Source of the DNA: Lingula anatina
Lineage: Eukaryota; Brachiopoda; Lingulata; Lingulida; Lingulidae
Length of the DNA: 64,000 bases
Reading direction: 5' to 3'
Assembly: GCF_001039355.2 (NCBI RefSeq)
Contig: NW_019775292.1
Span: forward strand, 120,331 to 184,330
A program made the position numbers and the translations under genes. Below are positions 47,748 to 59,836 of the stretch, piece by piece. Under the pieces are notes generated by a model, which made no database searches, had not been told where the DNA came from, and saw only the letters and a list, made by a program, of their open reading frames with translations. How positions within the stretch are numbered: position 1 is the first letter of the stretch; each line of letters opens with the position of its first letter.

Positions 47748-50700
47748 ACCACATCTACGCAAACAGCGGCCAGTGGAACAACCTGCTCTGTTATTTGAGG
47801 ATGAAGATGAGGAGATACCAGCAGTGCCATCTGCTGATCCTTGTATTGTTCCTGCACTTTCGGATCAAAGCAGTATTGATGCTGATAAAGATGCAGCAGA
47901 AGCATATTTAGATCCAAATGTGGTGAATTTTTTTCTGAGGCCTGAATCTTCATCAAGTGGTTTAAGTCAACAGAATGAAGGTAAAAGAAGGCCTGTCAGT
48001 TCCAGCACCAGTGAAGAAATGAATGAGACAAGTGAAAGTTGGCTGATGACAACCAAAGGCAGTTTGGAACTAAAACAAACTTGGGTGCCTAGTAGTCCGC
48101 GGCCCTCACTAAAACATGGGCAAATGCTGCGTTCGCCTAGCGCCAGTCCCTCCAGGCAGAGTGTAGGTCTGGACCACTTAGATAACTTGTGTCGTCTGAT
48201 GGAACAATTGGCTGGATTAAAGGAAGAAAACAACAATCTTCGTAAGAAGTGCTCATATCTTGAAGATACTAAAATATTACTTCAAGCTCAGAATGAAATG
48301 CTGGCCAATAGTGCTTCTGATGCAGTCTCTCATGTTTCTCGTCAGAACAAAGTTGACAGAAAAGAGAGCGCTCGCTCTCGAAAAAGACTTCCTAGTGCAG
48401 ATTTTGGAGTTGAGGAAGCCATCAGACATTCGGATCTTCAACTTGTAAAAAGAAGAACTCAGTCAACTGGTTCACTAGACATCACTGACAATGATGTTTT
48501 TCTGCCCGGTGAAGAAAGTGCCAATAAAAAACAAAAACTCATCAAACAGTCCTCAGACGTCCCCTTGTCAAAGCATGAAAAATCAAAATCTTCCCAGGAC
48601 CCAAGATTCAAGAGCAAAAAAATCACCAAGTGGGAGAGGGTGAAGATGGTGTTTACGGGGAAAGAACCAGTTAATAAACTCCAGGTTCCAAATGAGTCCT
48701 CGGCAGACATGAGGTCTGATGACAGCGGGATGGGAGAGGAGGGGAGCCATCAGAAACTGGATACCTGCAGTGAGCCTACAACTCCCATGGTCATTGAGAG
48801 GGCAACATCACATGTTGATAATGATGAAGATCCAGAGATGGCACAAGTTGTCTGGATGAGGGACCCTGGTAGGTTTATACTGGTATCAGGGTACCCATAC
48901 TTTCTAATTTCTCTATATTTAATTACATTAGTGGCCTTTTTTATAATTGTAGATAATCCTGGTTCCAAATTCAGCAGCACTGTGGTCAGATGCTGTGGGT
49001 TTTAAAAGATTTTCAGCAATCAAAAGTTACATTATTTTTCTTTTTCAAGCATAAAGTTGAATTAATTTAATCATTGGTAAAAAAAATCAGCTTCAGCCTT
49101 GTCTTATCCAAAAATGGACATACCGGTTATATAACTGTAAATGTTATGTATAATTATTGCATTGAATTCATTAATCTGAGCATCAAAATGTTGGGGCAAA
49201 TTACTTGAAAAAAGTATTTTCATCAATGGCATATTTTACATGCCTCCCTGTGATTGTTGTGGAAGGAAGCTTTGGCAGACAGTTGAGATAAAACACTTTA
49301 TCAATGTTTGTTATGACATTCTTAAAGCCTTAGTTGATATCATATTTTAGAATAACTCCTCAAATGCCAACCTTTCTTCATTGTTTTGCTTTCTCCCATA
49401 AGGAAAAGTTCAGAAACACTATGAGATAATTTATATTATACAATTCCATTAATACTTTACCAATCTTATTGTTATTTTGCATTTTTGTCCAGTGATAAAT
49501 AAGTCATTGTTGTTTCATTCCAGCCCAGTTGACAGTTTTATTTGCATGTTAATGATTTCTCCTGGTGAAGTGAGAGTCCATATTTTTACAAGAGATAAAA
49601 GTGGAATTTCTTTTTAATTTTAATTAAATTGATCGATCTACTTTTTTCTGAATCATGATGCTTTTTTTACCATTTGTATGCAACATGTGCATGCTTTTAA
49701 GCACCACTGAAAATAATCCAATTTAGAAAGCCAGAGCAAATGATGTTGTGGCCTATGTTTTCAAACTCATTAAAGATTTATTTTGGAGAGCAGCAGATCT
49801 TGGGTCATTGAAAGAAAACACTTCACAGCTAGTGTTCACTGAATATATCTGCCTAACAAAATTACGTATCACCAAGAATGTGGCAATATATTTTTAATAT
49901 TACTGAAGGCAATAAGACCTGGCGTCTAGAGCATTTGATTTCAATATAGGTAGAAGAAAAAAAGGGTGGAAGTAGCTTAAATTTGATTCAATTTTTGTGA
50001 AAGATGTAAACATACACACCTCGTAGATAAGGAGTTCATGATGTATTGCCTCCCAGGTACATCCTTCTCTCCAAGCTTTGTTCTCATGTCACAGTCTGCT
50101 GATTTGATGTTTAAAAATATATCACATTAAATTTTGTTGCACAGTACAGTCATTGTATGGTTTGATTTTTAAACCTGTCTTAGAAGCAGGTATTTTGCAG
50201 TCATTGTACATAAATTTGATGTTTTCCAGGTTGGGAAGAGCAGGGGACTGTTCTCCACCCTGGTGCTTCTGACGATGCCTGCCTGGACAGCCTGATGAAG
50301 TCTGCTCCGTCCACCACAGTGGCTGACCAAGTGTCCACTTACCTGGACATCGACACCATCAGTCTCAAGTCCAGTCCAGTCATGTCGCGCAGGCATACAT
50401 CTGGGTCATCCAAGCACAGTCAGGTGTCTCTGCGCAGCACCTCCCCACACAGACATAAAGGAGAAGAGATGGAGCACCTGTCTCGTCACCCTGGAGGTGG
50501 GATACATCATGCTAAGACTGCCTGGGGTCGGGTCAAAGATATCATACATACTAGAAAGGACAGCATCAGGCGTAGGGGGCATAAAATAACTGACCATGGG
50601 AAAGGGACAGAGTACTACTCTGATGGCGACTATGTAGAGTACTATGATGAAGGAAGTCCTGTGCCTAAACAGAAGTTCAGCAGACGATTGGATACATCTG

Positions 50701-51136
50701 TAAGGTCACATGACAGTTCGTCTCTACGGAGTCCCAGAGGGTCACCACATACACTGAGAAAGCAGGGATCTTCTGGAGGTATGCCCTGTGCGATTGTTTG
50801 GGAAAGTTTTATTATTTGCTTGGTAACAAATTAAAGACAAAATATCGAAAAGCTTGAGATTCCTGGAAAGACTTCATTTTGACTTTTAAAAACATTTTTT
50901 GTCATTATTTTGCTAGTGTATTAATGATGTGGGAAAGGTATAAAAAATATAATAAGATATTATAGAAAAAATGACTCAAACAATTCTGTTAAGACTGACT
51001 GGCTAATGTTAGAAGCAATTCTAATGATACAGAAAACATAGATGAAGATCATATATAAAGATCTAGCTCGCTGCAAATTCTCTCTCTCTCTCTCTTTCTC
51101 TTTCTCTCTCTCTCTCTCTCGTGCGCGCATGCGCGT

Positions 51137-51188
<52 letters not shown>

Positions 51189-54100
51189 TACTGTAGCTCT
51201 TGCACCAACACATGGCTCCTTTCAGGCTGTAATTTGCCCGGAGATTCAATACCTTTCCATGAGCAACTAAGATCTAGCAACTAAAAAAGATGAGGTTAAC
51301 ATACACTGTCAATAGCTACCTGAATTGGCCTTTAAAAGAGCATTGACTTTGAGTTAACCTATCTAATCTCCCTAGTTTACTGCTCCATGTGTTCCCTGCA
51401 GAGTTAGCCTTAATTATGCCACTCTCTCTCTCACTGGCAGCAGGAGTGTTCATTTCTACAGAAGACAGACTTTCTTTAGATCTTATGCATACCCTGAGGT
51501 ACAGAGATTATTTGAAACTTTTCTTTGTTGTCAGCATGCATTTGCCATCACTGGAAATAACACAGGTGTGGTGATCTTGGAGATATAGTTACCAGTAAAC
51601 TTTGATACTCAGAATATTCGTATATAACAACCAGAATTAAACTGCAACTTCCACCTGTGTGAAAAATGCATACCTTAAATTTAACTTATTATTAGAAAAG
51701 AGAGCAAACTGTCTGTAATATCAGCAATGCCTCACTTTCAAACAAATTACTATTTTCTAAAAGAATGTATGAAGAACAAAATTGCAACTTCTACTTGTAT
51801 GTTAAAATTGAATACTCTAAATTTCACTAATTATTAAAAAAAAGAAAACTGTGTTATATCAGCAATGCCTCACTTTCAAACAAATTGCTATTTTTTAAAG
51901 AATCCTTGGAGAATAAAAAGAGGAAGATGTAAAAAGGTGACATGTTTGAAGTGAAGATATATATGTCCCTCTAATTGTAATTATATTATCCGTCCCATTA
52001 CCCAAATGCCAACTAATTTGATTGTTATGATTCCTCCCAGGAGTTGAGGTAAACAAGAAGCACCCAGATGATGATAAGATTAAGAGGCAAGGTAAGAACT
52101 ATATAAGGAACACAGATACTGTTACAAATCTTATTTCCACCTTGCAGAATTTGAAAGTCAAATTAATTAACCTCTTTGTGGGTCATTGTACATTTACCTT
52201 TGGTAGGGATAAAGAATATGTCAAAAGTGCAAAAAAGGTCAAAACATTATTTTCACAATATATTGATACTTACAGCACTGCCAACAGCAACCATGTGATA
52301 AATACCTGTTGTAACACTGAGTAACTGTCACCAACAGCATGGTGGCTATTGATATTAATCGTGTACATGTGGAATTTGTTTCTTTTCAGACACAGCCATG
52401 GAACTCCAGCAAAACTTATCTGAAGACTTTTTCAAGAAAATGGAGGAATGGGAAAGGAAGAAAGCAAAAAGTAAGGTTTTCCATAAAGGTGGTTTAAAAT
52501 TGTGGCATCTGTTGGAAAATGCACAAAAACAAGTTTTAGACCTTTGACTGTAATCTTTTTTGGGTAGAAAGCAGCAACCTCTAAATGGATGCTACATTCA
52601 TTTTCATTAATGAAATTACTGCTCCCTACCTAGAAGTTGCAGCTCACATTAAGTAAAATAAAGAAATGTGGGAACCTGTTCACTTGACATTAACAACCTA
52701 GTGAGAGAAAAGTCTTCAGACATTCATTCCTAGGGTATTTTTGTGTTTGAAATTTGGGGTGGATGAGTTCTTTTTTTTTCTTTTTTTTTATTTTGAGTTA
52801 ATCATTTATTTTGTTAATGTATTATACATTGACTCTCATTTCACCCTGTGCTTTTTTAGTATTGAATGCAAAAAGCATGTGTGATGAGATACACTTGCAG
52901 CCGATAAGATAGGGATTATATTTATAAGAGACCATTCCCAGACCCTATCATACTAACTGTGGATCAATCTATCTCCAAGGGGATCCTTGCTGAATTGCAA
53001 TCAACATAAGCAGCTTAGATGATTGCTAGGGGTAATTAATTATTGTTTAGCAGCTTCAGTAGGCATGCCAGACATCTAAGCCGCTTAAACTGAAAGCAAT
53101 TTAGTGAGAAACCCTTTGGAAATGGATCAATCAAGGTATGGGACCCAATCTAAGATGAGGAAAGGAAAAGAAAAGAAAAAGTCATTCTAAAGGAGATAGA
53201 AAGGTTAATAAGTAATATTTTCAAGACTGAATTAAAAATTAACTTTTTAAAAAAGATGACATTTTTTTAAAAATGCTTGACACTAGTTTGTCTCCTCCAG
53301 GTCCCTCCCCAGCCAAGCAGGTCAGTGGCAGTGTCCCCTCGCCTCCACCATCCACCACTTCGGCCACTGTGGACACAGTGGACATACAGCAGCAACAGCA
53401 ACCCAGCCTAGAGTTTCTGCAAAAGAACCTCAGCGAGAGCTTTAACAAAAAGATGGAGGAGTGGGATAGACTGAGACTTCAGAAAGGTGGGCGGGATCCT
53501 AGCCCTGCCCCAGGGGCAATGGAAAGGAAAAGCCGTAAGGATGACAAGGGGAAAAGCAAGAAATTTAAACCAAAATCTGATGAGAAAAAGAAACGGAAGC
53601 AGAGCAAAGAGAGACCCAAGTCCAGAAATGGGAAAAGTCCAGATCAGAGGGGCTCAGTTCTTATAGAATCTGCAAATGGAGAGTATCTAGTTACGGAAGA
53701 TTTTGCAAAGAAATTGCAAGAATGGGAAGAGATTAAGCTGAAGAGGGAAAGGTCAGCTTCAGAGCTGGGTAGCTCTCCACCCAACACAACAGCTAGGGAC
53801 AGGAGCAAATCTGAGGTGATGTTTGGGGAGATGTCTGGGCCTCACTCCCTCAGCCCTACCAGTTCCCCAGGCCCCAAGTCTCCAAATGAGAAGACTAAAG
53901 ATACTGACAATGTGGACTTCTTTTGTAACACACCTGACGAGTTTGCTAGGTATGATGTTTAAAGTAAGATTTTGATTGATTGGTTGATTTCATTTTGATG
54001 GTATCAGCATAATCTAAACACATGCTTCTCTCTTCCATTAGTTACTTTTATGCTATAAATCAGTTATTAAAAGTCATGCATTCCCATTTTAGCCTTGAAA

Positions 54101-54658
54101 ATACCAACAAAAAACTTGCTAGTGAACTTGCACAAAAGGAGGCTGCCTGCAGGAACTTGGAAATGGAACTTGATCAGTTGAAGAATAAAATACAAGAGAT
54201 TAGCCAAGATCATCATCACACTATTGGTATGAACATACAAGTTATTTTTTCTTGCTAATTTGTCCTATGTACTTTCTGTGGCATTTAGAGATTTTATTGG
54301 TACTCTTGATTTTTATTAAACATTATTTGCCAGTTTAGTCTTACTTAAATTATGTTTTTAATTTTTAAGGTAAGCTTGCTTGATTAGACTTCTCTTAATG
54401 AAGCAATTTATTTTTCACGGTACTTTTTTTTTCATACTGTGTACATATTTTCTTTGCTTTTTTATTCACCTTACTGAGGCATTGTAAGTATATCCTGTAT
54501 CTTGATATATTAACTGGCAATCAAACATGTTTTACTTTTAGTCTGTGTACCTATTTTATTACCATTATTTGTTGGTGCATATAAGATATACTTGGTTGTT
54601 GTTTAAGATTGTGTTATATTTAAACAGTGTTATATTTAATTTTTGTCTCATGAGTCAT

Positions 54659-54701
<43 letters not shown>

Positions 54702-57700
54702 TGTTTTGATTGAATCAGATATGATATGCCTCTAAGGACATTTGGCTTCTCTCAGTTTCTTTTTGTTTTCATTCCAACATAACTTATTTTTTATTGTCTA
54801 TACCATACACTGCTAAGACATACCAAGTGCTAGAATAAAGACTAACACATTCAGCATAACATAAGTTTATCAAAATCTAATTTTCAGAGAAGTACCGCCA
54901 TGAGCTGTGGGCTGGCAGTACATTTGGTCACTTCACCCAGGAGAAGGCTGAGCTGGAGAGGGTGATGTCACAGCTGAGACTCAGGCTTCAGGATCTGGAA
55001 CACAATCAGGAACAGTTGGTCTTGGAGAAGAGTAATCTTGAGGTGAGAAATGAATGTGTCCCTGTGTACATGTGTTATTCACATGCTCGTGAGGGCACAA
55101 ATCTCCCATGATACTTTTATCGAGGCATGCAGATTTGTAATTTTAGTAACATAATCCATTAAGATAAATCAGATAAAACGGTTACAGAATAATATTGCAC
55201 AGAAGTATTTTAGTGAAAAAAATACCAATGGTAGTGAAGAGAATGAAAATTGCTCAATTGTTAATCACATTTGGACTTTTCTTCTAGGAAAAAACAATCA
55301 AGCAAATGGAGCAGCATAATCAAGCTGAGGCCAAACTTTTAGAAGAACTGAAAAGGTTACGGTCCCATCAGTTGGCTCAAGGTCAAAATGGACGCTTTCA
55401 TGTTGATGACAAAATGAAACAAGACATTGACAAGTTTTGTGCACACATTTTAAGATTATATTGTAAGGTATGTTATAGTTTTCAGTCACATTTTGATTAT
55501 ATTTTATGTTGTTATTATTATTATTCTCTGATATTTTGATGAATGAAAAAGAAACTAATCAGATTTTACCTAATCAGATTTTACTTATCATATGGAATTT
55601 TGTGCAGAAAGTTACTAATTTCTAGAAGTTTTTTATTAACAAGTGAAAACATCACCCTTTATTGTGACATCCTAGAGAAATTTTTCTTATGAATATCTGA
55701 TAACACTTATTAATAGATGTGTAAAGACAGAGATTTCTTTCCTTGTAACCAGATGAATGACATGAAGTTGGGGATAATGGAGAGGAACAAACTGGTGAAG
55801 GAGATGAAGAGACAGATGGTCCTGCAGGAAGTGACCAATCTACTTCTGGAGGCCGACAGCAACCGGCGAGGACTAGAGCTGAATTTTGTGAAGGATGCTC
55901 AGAGATCTGGCCACATAAAGCGCTGGAAGACATTTCATGGCACAGAGGTTTGCCAAAGACAGGTACAGATGCAGTTCATCTCTTTCCTGTGTTCAGTCTT
56001 TTAAATTGAAAAGGTTACTCTTGGTGATAAGTGATAAGAGATTTCTTTTCATACGGGAACTGCATTTTTAAAAATTTAGTGTTAACTAGTAGAACTTTAC
56101 AGACCCTCTCTCCAACAAGGTAGCAACTTTTGCCAAGGACAAAGGAAATTTTTTTAATATTTTCAAAACATAAGGAAAACTGAATTCCAGTGAAATTTTA
56201 ATAATGTTTTTCCTCAAAAAATGTGAAGAACTGAGATATCTTGTCCACTAAAAAAGGCAATGCCAATGAAAACAGGGGCTTCTTCATTGGCAGAGGTAAC
56301 CAAATAAGCCATATTGATGTTAAGATGAGATGTCTGACATGACAAAATGATGAATATGTAAAACAGCTTTGTAAGATTTTCAGTGTACCCACACATGCAT
56401 CATGTAACTTTACGTACAATATCAAACTTTCCAGGTGCCCCCAGGAAACCACAGTGTTGACTATCACCTGACCAAGAAGTGTATCCATGCAGGACGGTTA
56501 CACAGAGACATCGATAAGATACTGACTCAGTTTCAGCATGGACAGAGCGTGGACACAGCTGACCACTGTATGGAGTGGCTGGAGGCTCTTAAAGAAGCGG
56601 GTGGGTCATAAAATTTAGCCAGTGTCCAGTTTAATAAGGACAGAACATGGCTACTTCTAATAATTCCATGGATTAAAAATGCTCCACTTAATGTTGCCAT
56701 CAACCTTTTAGTACTCCATAATAGAATGGTTAGAAAAAAGCAATGAAGTAATCCCAATTTCTGTAACCAAACTTGTCTCTGGGATTTGGCATTTTTTGTT
56801 TTTGCTAGTTTTTGTGAGTTAAGTCTTGTAATAATGCAAACATAAAACTTAATATTGTAAACTGTGTCAGCTCACTCTGTGGAAAGTCAATATGAATGCC
56901 CTCATATTGGAAAAACTTCTCATCTGAAAAAATTGACTGATCAGAAAATTCATTTTTTAGGCAAAGTGAAACTAGAAACTGCCATGGCTTCTAAAGAGAC
57001 CTCTTCTACTCAGACGGACCCGCTGAAGTTGGAGGATGTTGTGGTACGTCCAAAATCTTTCCATCCAGAAATCACAAAAGTTGTTAAAACAGCAGAACTT
57101 GAAGGAAGCAGAATAGATAGTTCCTTTGCTGCAACAAAGACTAGTAAGGTTCACCAACAGTTCATGAGCTTCCATAAAAGAGATAACACCAAGTGTACTG
57201 AGACTAGCCCTGTCTCTGAAAGTTCAACATCTTCTGTCAAGATGGAACATGCTTCACCAAAACCTGAAGCCATTGCTATGTCTGCATCATCTTCAAAGAC
57301 TGGATCAGCCCAAGGAGCAGCAGTTGCCAAAGACTGGGCTGTTCAGTATAAAACTAGAGCCTTTGAGGCCAAAGACACTTTCACAACCAAAACAATTGCT
57401 TCTCAAAAACAGTATCTGGAGGTGCCAAAACAGCGGGATAGATCTAGAAGTCCTGACCCTAATACAAAGAGGGAACCAACAGCAGTGGCTCCAACAACAA
57501 CTGAACCAATTGCATCGAAACAGGAAGGGAAACATGCAAAATTTAGCATTGAAAAGCTTTCTGACATTAAACTGGCAAAATTTGGCCAAGATGCAGGTTC
57601 ACCAAAGACATCAGTTACAAAAGTTCAAAAGGTTCCTGAAAAGGAAACCAGATCATCTGTCAGTTCCACCAAGGATTTACTTGATGATACAAGTGTTAGA

Positions 57701-59836
57701 CCAAGAGCTTCCAGCTATGAAAGAAAGTCTACTGGCTCAGATAAAGTAGGTTTTGTTCAGTACAGAAAGATGCAGTTTGCAGATGGCAGTGATGCTGACT
57801 CTTCCTCTGGAAGTTTGATTGACAAAGGGAGCAAGGAAAGCTCACCAAGACCTGACGATACTGACAAAAAACTGGGCGAATGTTCTATGGAATTCAAAAA
57901 ATGGATGGAAGATGATGGGAAAATTGTGGACATATCTCCTCAGAGTAGAGAGAAGAAAGATTTTGAGTCAGTCAAAAGCAAAAAGGTTGAAATGGGATTA
58001 TCAACAAATCTTGGTTTAGATTATAACAAAAAGCAGCTGAGACAAAGACGTGCTGGTCAGGATGGAAAACCAAGCAAGGAATTGTCTGTCTCCATCCCTG
58101 CCAATACCACATCATCTAACAAAGTTTTTAATGCTGCTGAAGGTAAAGATCTGTTTGCAAGACAAGATGGCCATGCAGGGACTACAGGGTCATCAGATAG
58201 CACCAAATCAAAAAATGAAGCAAAACCTCCCAGTCCCATACAGAAACCTTTAATAGAGCATGTGTCACCGGTCATGTCCCCAGTGAGGAAACTGAAGTCA
58301 GCAACTGAACTCATGCATGACAGTCAGAGCAGACGACATGCAGCCAGGCTGGCCAAGAGAGAGAGTATGGAGAAGAAAATTGAGAAGGAGGAGAAAACAC
58401 CGACAACTCCCCCTGCAGGAGAAAGTCCAAGAGTCCAAGCTGACAGGAAATCCAGCAGGGTGTTATCCATTGTTAAATCTTGGTCAAGGGAGAATACCCC
58501 AGAACCTAACCTGAAATCCCCTGTATGGCCATCCCCTGTCAGAGGAGAGCCTGCACTCAGTATAACCAGGACATCTTCACCAGCATCCGTGGACTTCAAT
58601 GTCCGCATGCGACGGCCATCTTCTTCCTCTGTCACCAGTGAAGGGGACTTGACAAGGTTCAGAGCTGGACTCAGAGACTTGATGCTCTCCCCCACTGAGG
58701 GCAAGGTACAAAAACTAAAGGAGGCTTTTGTATCAGAGAATTCAGCCAAACCATCCACGGAAAAACTGTCTCCAGTGGGGAACACCAAGGCCAGCCCACT
58801 ACGGAGGAAATCATATGAGGCTCCAAAACACGGGACAGTATTAAAACACAGCTCATTGTTTCAAGGCAGGATTGATTCTTTTGATTCTGAGAGTCCCCCC
58901 AGTGCTGGCAGCTCTCGCCATGGCTCACAGACAAACTTGGACAATCCTGCTCCAAAGGTCACCTCAAAGTCTCCACTCACTGAAAGAGAACGTAACCCCA
59001 GACAAACTCAAAAGAAAACAGAAGCCGAGAAAGATGCCAGAGTAACAGAAAAAGAAAATGTAAGTGTCATGAAACAAACTGATATGTCCAAAGCCAACAA
59101 TGAGGGCACAAAAGAAACTGTGAGAAAAGTTTCTCCAAGGAATTTAGAACCTCGCCAGAGAGCATATGGGCGTGCTCGCACTGCTCCAGTGCCAAGTTTA
59201 AGTTCTCAATACACAAGCATGGGAACCACTTACCTAAAGAAGAAAGATGTCAATGACAACACTGATGACAAGGAAAATGTTGCTGATAATGACAGCAAGG
59301 AGTGCCAAGGGGAGCAAAATCAAGGGGAGACAACTGTTAGCGCTGACCTAAAAGGGGACACCCCCACCCAACTTATGGGGAGTAGAAGGAGGGTGCTGAA
59401 ACCTGATACAGTCACCCAGGGCACAAAGGCTGTGACCCCAACAAAAGACATACCAGTTACTGATCAGCCAGATAAAGTCAAAATGATGGATACTAAAACA
59501 ACTGTTTCAGTTATGGAGAAGACTAACATGGGACAGTTGAGGACAAGGCAGAGGAGGACAATGGAAATCTCAACCTCTGTTACTCCACCTGTAACAACCA
59601 GTCCTAAGTCTTCCATTTCTTCAACAGCAGTTACTGCTTCTCCAACACAGGCCCCTACACCAGTGAAATCCTCGACACCTTCATCTGTTCCTTCTCCAGA
59701 GGCTAAGTCTGAGGAGCAGGTGCCCACAGCCTCCAGCAGGAGTCAAGAGGAAGACAAGAAAAAAAGCAAAACAAAACAGTTCATGGATAGTCACTGGCTA
59801 CAGAAACCAAAGAGGTTTTTCAAAATATCAAAGTGA
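47557..59836 (+). CDS. large serine-rich coiled-coil protein, not recognised (continues or ends near window edge)
   Basis: Eleven exons join in frame: 47557-48868, 50230-50778, 52041-52091, 52390-52470, 53301-53949, 54093-54226, 54888-55042, 55288-55467, 55753-55947, 56435-56600 and 56961-59832, about 2,114 residues. The ATG has an ideal context (ACACCATGG). Order: acidic, Ser-rich N-terminus with an 11-Ser run; short coiled coil (LCRLMEQLAGLKEENNNLRK, near residue 215); basic KKITKWERVKMVFTGKE (near 355) and KTAWGRVKDIIHTRKDSIRR (near 530); three FxKKMEEW-type repeats; a long coiled coil of about 210 residues; a conserved-looking block (VDYHLTKKCIHAGRLHRDID); then a 950-residue disordered Ser/Pro/Lys tail ending QKPKRFFKIS. 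The stop at 59834 lies inside a perfect donor (AAA|GTGAGT), so the gene may splice onward past 62823. Composition suggests a cytoskeletal or junction scaffold. Family not identified. Confidence 0.85.
47715..47747 (+). repeat. (AGC)n microsatellite coding poly-serine
   Basis: Nine AGC units followed by AGT AGT lie in frame in the large gene and code 11 serines near residue 55. The unit number is likely to vary between individuals. Confidence 0.9.
51079..51186. repeat. compound (TC)n-(AC)n microsatellite in an intron
   Basis: TC units with two TTTC breaks run to 51120, then GTGCGCGCATGCGCGTGC, then 24 AC units. The GC-alternating centre plus AC run is alternating purine-pyrimidine, able to adopt Z-form DNA. 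Confidence 0.9.
51640..51910. repeat. two tandem copies of a 137-bp unit in an intron
   Basis: TGCAACTTCYACYTGTRTG starts at about 51645 and 51784, and ATCAGCAATGCCTCACTTTC recurs at about 51721 and 51857. The copies are about 85-90 percent alike. No coding capacity. Confidence 0.85.
54654..54702. repeat. (TTTA)n microsatellite in an intron
   Basis: About twelve consecutive TTTA units in the intron before the 54888 exon of the large gene. Confidence 0.95.

Noticed and set aside
51049-51284. Frames of Cys-Val or Thr-His repeats
   Set aside because: They are translations of the TC/AC microsatellite.
54041-54092. Earlier acceptor for the 54093 exon (CTTCCATTAG at 54040)
   Set aside because: It is in phase and open, but adds a hydrophobic YFYAINQLLKVMHSHF stretch unlike the coiled coil around it; the CCCATTTTAG acceptor at 54092 gives a smooth helix start. 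An alternative form is not excluded.
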